Shown here piece by piece: positions 5,473-8,651 of a stretch of 8,651 bases of DNA. Source of the stretch: Phycisphaerales bacterium UBA4658 (GTDB lineage Bacteria; Planctomycetota; Phycisphaerae; Phycisphaerales; UBA1924); NCBI GenBank assembly GCA_002405485.1, contig DHLW01000090.1, forward strand, positions 15,268-23,918, written 5' to 3'. How positions within the stretch are numbered: position 1 is the stretch's first letter; every line of letters starts with the position of its first letter. The translations under genes were made by a program, and so were the position numbers. Under the pieces are notes generated by a model. It saw only the letters and a list, made by a program, of their open reading frames with translations. It was not told where the DNA came from and made no database searches.

Positions 5473-5515
5473 GAGATATCGGACCTTGGCCCGCCCTCGA
5501 ATGTCGAGCACGCGC

Positions 5516-8500
5516 TCAGGGTTCCCACACCACGCGCAATGGAATCCCCGGTTCGATCCGAGCACGCCCGTTGCGCACCTCGACCGCTTGACCGGTGCTG
5601 GTCTGGACAGATCGCACGCGCTCCGGGTCCGGGAGAGAGACGATGGCTCCGCCCGCTGGTGGCCGCGCCAGCGGGCCGAGTTCGTATATCGCCGAGTGCT
5701 CGGACTGGTCGCGTCTGATGTGCAGGCGCAGCGTGCCGCTGGGCATCCGCAGGCCATCGACACGCACGCCCTTGGGATCGGTGACCCAGCTCCTGGGCAG
5801 CCCCGCGCCAAGCACGAGGGTCTCGCGGCCGTCGACCTGATCCGCGTGCGCAAGCATCAGCGTCACGGAGTTGATGAAATCCGATCCGCACCAGGTGTGT
5901 GGCATGTCCCCGACATAGCCCTGCTTCCGAGGTTCGCGGAAGACGACCTCGGCCCAGTGCCTGAACCCGCCGCCGCCCGCAGATCCGGTTTGCACGCTTG
6001 GTCGCTGATCCGCAAAGAAGAAATCCAGCATCTCCAGGGCACGCTGACGATGCCCCAGCAGGACCATGGAGCCAACGACACGATGCTCGTACGGCGTGTA
6101 GTCTCGCCATGCGACGGCGGAGTCGCGCCGAGTCACGAAGTTCGCCCAGGCCCGTTCGAACGTGCGTTCCAGCCGAACCGGATCCAGCAGCCGCATCATT
6201 CCGCACGGCTGCAGCGCGATGGTGGTGCTGGTGGCGTCAAAGTCCCCGAGCTCGACGCACCCCGGCAGGAAGTCAATGCCCTTGATCGCCGTGGCTCGCG
6301 CGAGCGATTGCTGCACCGACGCCAGGAACTCGTCGCGGAGTGCGGCCAGACGCGAGGCGTTCTCGCGATCACCCAGCAACTCCGCCGTGTCCGCCGCGTC
6401 CGCGATCCCCTTGTACGCGAAGAAGTTGTCCCAGTATGAGTGCATGGGCTTGGCCGAGTAGCCCTCGTGGCTGATCGACTCGGGCAGGATTCCGAACTTG
6501 GCCCGCCGAAGGTCACCCTCCGGCGCGTCGCGGAACTCCGCCGTCATCCTCTGAGCCCGCAGAAACTCCATGTACTCCACCGCCTTGAGCATCCGCGGAT
6601 AGTGACGGGCCAGGAAATCGCTGTCCCCGGTCATGTCAAACACGTGCTTCACGGCGTAGATGTACTGCCCGTGGCTGTCATGCTCCGGGACCGGATCCGG
6701 CCCGCGATGATCCGCGCAGCACGGGATCTTGCCGTTGTCATACTGAAACGGCGCGAACCAGTCCAGGAACTCCTTGACCTCGCGTTCAAACCCGAACGAC
6801 AGCAGCGCCGCGGACGTGAGCGAGCCGTCGCGGATCCACGTCCGCTCGTAGCACCGCGAACCGGGCTGGATCGCCGGCCCGTCGCGATTGATGAGGATGT
6901 ACGCGAGATTGGCCCGGATCGATCGGACGATCCGCTCCTGGTGGTCAGGCAGTTCAAGACGCACCCGGCCCAGCCGCTCGCGCCACTGGTCCCGGACGCG
7001 CTCGAAACTCTCGCTGGCATACGCGGCGCGGCGTGCCGGCGTCCGCATCACCTCCATGATCGGCGCCGGATCGTGCATGGGCACAAGCACGTGCCAGGAT
7101 CGAGACTCTCCGGCCCCGAGCGCGTATTCGTGCCACATCGCCACCGACGCAAGCTCGAGCGCGTCGACGACCTCTTCGCGCCCAGGCACCTGAGTGCCGG
7201 CCAGCCGTTCGACGATCTCGCCCTCCGCCCACGCGCTGGTCTGGAAGCGCTTGGGGGACTCCACAGGGAGAAGAACGCGACGATCAACCGCGATCGCGTC
7301 GAGGTCGCCCCCGGCGCCGCGCGTTGCGGCGATGCGGCCGACTCGTGCCCAGCCCCCGTCCATGTTCAGGTTCTGATACGTCGGGTTGACCTGCATCGGA
7401 CGCATCGCGATGACAAGCTCCCCGTGTGCGGGCTCTTTTCGCGCATTCCGCACCGTGTGTCGCACGACCAAGACCGACGCGCCGGCCTCGCCGTCGACCC
7501 ACGCCGTCGTGGTCATGTGCAAGCCCTCGTGCTCACGCGTGACGATCGGCATGGGCAGCTCGCCGTCGATCAAGTCATGGCTGATCCGGGCATCTGCCCA
7601 GGAGCGGAGACGCCCGGCCGCCGCCCCGGACGCTTCGTCCCGCACGCTCTCCACGAGGAAGGGTTCGATGGTCAGCGACTGCTTGTCGATCTCGACCGCG
7701 CCATCTTCACTCACGAGGGCCTCGCGCGTGTCGCCGCTGGCGCCGGCCACGGTGAAGTACATGGCCTCGCCCAGGAAGTACCTGGGAAACCAGCCCCTGG
7801 GCGCGTCCGCCGCCGCCGCTCCGAGCACACGGTTGCGATCCTCCCCGAACTCCGGAGGCATGAACCGCACCCCGCTCAGCGAGACCGGCCCTCCATGAGC
7901 CGTGATCTGGATCGTCCGGGCCGTGAGGTTGGCGATGGGCAGGTACTGCCGCCCGGGCGAGCTTCGGCCCGGACTCGACCACGACCGAGTCCCGCCGGGT
8001 GCATCCGGAGCCGATCCCGGATCGGTGCGCACCGTCACCCCCTCTGACGGCGCCTGCGACCACTCCAGCACCACCCCTCCAAGTTCTCGCACCTCCCCGA
8101 AGTCAATGGTGATCGTCGGCGTCGCGTCATTCTGGTCGCTCGTCCACGCGACCGTGCCTCCGTTCCAGAGCGCGGTGGCCTCACCGGCATTCGAGCTCGT
8201 GGTGATCACCGGCGTGGCGGTGTACGGCCGGGCCTCAGGCAGCGGCTCGAACCGCAGGTCGTCGATCCAGACCGTGCCCTTGCCACCGCTGGACGCAGTG
8301 ATGGCGATCTCCAGATGCTCCACGCGGGACAGCGGCGTCTGCGCCCCCGCAGGGCCCCAGGCAAAGGAGACCTTGCGCTTGGGCAGCACGATCTCTCGCC
8401 AATCAGCCGTGAACTCGAAGTCCCGCTGATTCACCCACCACACATTGTCCCCGGACGGATCCAGCAGCTTGAACTCGACGGTGTTCCGTGGGCCTTGACC

Positions 8501-8651
8501 ACGAATCCGATACGTGAATCGGTAGTTCGCGGGCAGGTCGATGCCCACTGGGCGCCGAATGATCCCGAATCCCGATCCCCGCGTGAAGTCATACTCCACC
8601 CGCAGCGCCGCCGACTGTCCGCCGCGACCATCCGCGACCGTCTCGCTGGCG
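5516..8651 (-). CDS. large (alpha/alpha)6 glycosidase-like protein with N-terminal carbohydrate-binding-like and discoidin-like domains (N-terminus outside window)
   Basis: The frame is open to the right edge (first visible residues ASETVADGRGGQ) and stops with TGA at 5518-5516; 1,044 residues are visible. Numbering is from the first visible residue. Residues 1-135 form a jelly-roll-like carbohydrate-binding domain ending 'VWIDDLRFEPLP'. Residues 142-267 resemble an F5/8 type C (discoidin) domain ('TSSNAGEATALWNGG', 'ITIDFGEV'). Residues about 272-532 are a beta-rich linker region. Residues about 552-937 look like a six-hairpin barrel: 'YERTWIRDG' 601-609, 'EHDSHGQYIYAV' 656-667, 'GILPESISHEGY' 720-731, 'HTWCGSDF' 918-925. 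The order recalls GH15-type enzymes, where a Glu in the equivalent of the 'PES' segment (E724) is the general acid; this is inference, not an alignment. A beta-rich tail ends the protein. Likely role: hydrolysis of a glycan outside the cytoplasm; substrate unknown. The signal peptide, if any, is off the window. The FG-GAP gene follows 150 bp downstream. Confidence 0.85.
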   Translation of the reverse strand, partial: ASETVADGRGGQSAALRVEYDFTRGSGFGIIRRPVGIDLPANYRFTYRIRGQGPRNTVEFKLLDPSGDNVWWVNQRDFEFTADWREIVLPKRKVSFAWGPAGAQTPLSRVEHLEIAITASSGGKGTVWIDDLRFEPLPEARPYTATPVITTSSNAGEATALWNGGTVAWTSDQNDATPTITIDFGEVRELGGVVLEWSQAPSEGVTVRTDPGSAPDAPGGTRSWSSPGRSSPGRQYLPIANLTARTIQITAHGGPVSLSGVRFMPPEFGEDRNRVLGAAAADAPRGWFPRYFLGEAMYFTVAGASGDTREALVSEDGAVEIDKQSLTIEPFLVESVRDEASGAAAGRLRSWADARISHDLIDGELPMPIVTREHEGLHMTTTAWVDGEAGASVLVVRHTVRNARKEPAHGELVIAMRPMQVNPTYQNLNMDGGWARVGRIAATRGAGGDLDAIAVDRRVLLPVESPKRFQTSAWAEGEIVERLAGTQVPGREEVVDALELASVAMWHEYALGAGESRSWHVLVPMHDPAPIMEVMRTPARRAAYASESFERVRDQWRERLGRVRLELPDHQERIVRSIRANLAYILINRDGPAIQPGSRCYERTWIRDGSLTSAALLSFGFEREVKEFLDWFAPFQYDNGKIPCCADHRGPDPVPEHDSHGQYIYAVKHVFDMTGDSDFLARHYPRMLKAVEYMEFLRAQRMTAEFRDAPEGDLRRAKFGILPESISHEGYSAKPMHSYWDNFFAYKGIADAADTAELLGDRENASRLAALRDEFLASVQQSLARATAIKGIDFLPGCVELGDFDATSTTIALQPCGMMRLLDPVRLERTFERAWANFVTRRDSAVAWRDYTPYEHRVVGSMVLLGHRQRALEMLDFFFADQRPSVQTGSAGGGGFRHWAEVVFREPRKQGYVGDMPHTWCGSDFINSVTLMLAHADQVDGRETLVLGAGLPRSWVTDPKGVRVDGLRMPSGTLRLHIRRDQSEHSAIYELGPLARPPAGGAIVSLPDPERVRSVQTSTGQAVEVRNGRARIEPGIPLRVVWEP

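Noticed and set aside
5496..5508. CTCGA-ATG-TCGAG hairpin right after the glycosidase-like gene
   Set aside because: A 5-bp stem with no following T-run on the minus strand is too weak to call a terminator.
6440..8047. Plus-strand open frame of 535 codons
   Set aside because: It is antisense to the glycosidase-like gene, whose protein has clear domains. The plus-strand translation is Arg/His/Pro-rich without motifs.
1..8651. CRISPR array, tRNA, rRNA, insertion sequence or phage attachment site
   Set aside because: No regularly spaced identical repeats, cloverleaf-like segments, transposase motifs or terminal inverted repeats were seen on either strand.

Overview
The window looks like GC-rich chromosomal DNA from a planctomycete, most likely of the class Phycisphaerae. 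This rests on protein style, not on any marker gene. Two secreted proteins end in the tandem 'ADFD...DLFEFLNAWFA...DIFEFLNAWFAGC' module, one carries serial 'GxCC...C' cysteine repeats, and another ends in a PTP-hydrophobic-RRRR tail. Family-level assignments were made by eye, without database searches.

Layout from left to right. (1) The 3' end of a 3-oxoacid CoA-transferase B subunit (2-286, +), the only housekeeping-metabolism gene seen. (2) A 366-bp non-coding stretch. (3) A 624-residue exported cysteine-rich protein (653-2527, +) with an N-terminal calcium-loop motif, an Ig-like domain, six cysteine repeats and a C-terminal dockerin-like module. (4) A 400-bp non-coding stretch with a plausible promoter near its end. 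(5) A 294-residue exported repeat (propeller-like) protein (2928-3812, +) with a PEP-CTERM-like C-terminal sorting tail. (6) A short convergent gap with a strong hairpin. (7) On the minus strand, a 480-residue exported protein (5365-3923) with seven FG-GAP repeats and the same dockerin-like module as gene 3 of this list. (8) Upstream of it on the same strand, a large enzyme-like protein (8651-5516, N-terminus outside the window) with carbohydrate-binding-like and discoidin-like domains, then an (alpha/alpha)6 glycosidase-like barrel.

Taken together, four consecutive genes encode or probably encode proteins that act outside the cytoplasm. They use at least two different C-terminal sorting or attachment modules. 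A reasonable inference is a locus for cell-surface proteins and extracellular glycan handling. No operon linking all of them is evident: two genes read rightward with long gaps, and two read leftward. I saw no tRNA, rRNA, CRISPR array, transposase or phage gene. The most notable material is the mosaic cysteine-rich protein and the sharing of a C-terminal module between two otherwise unrelated neighbours.
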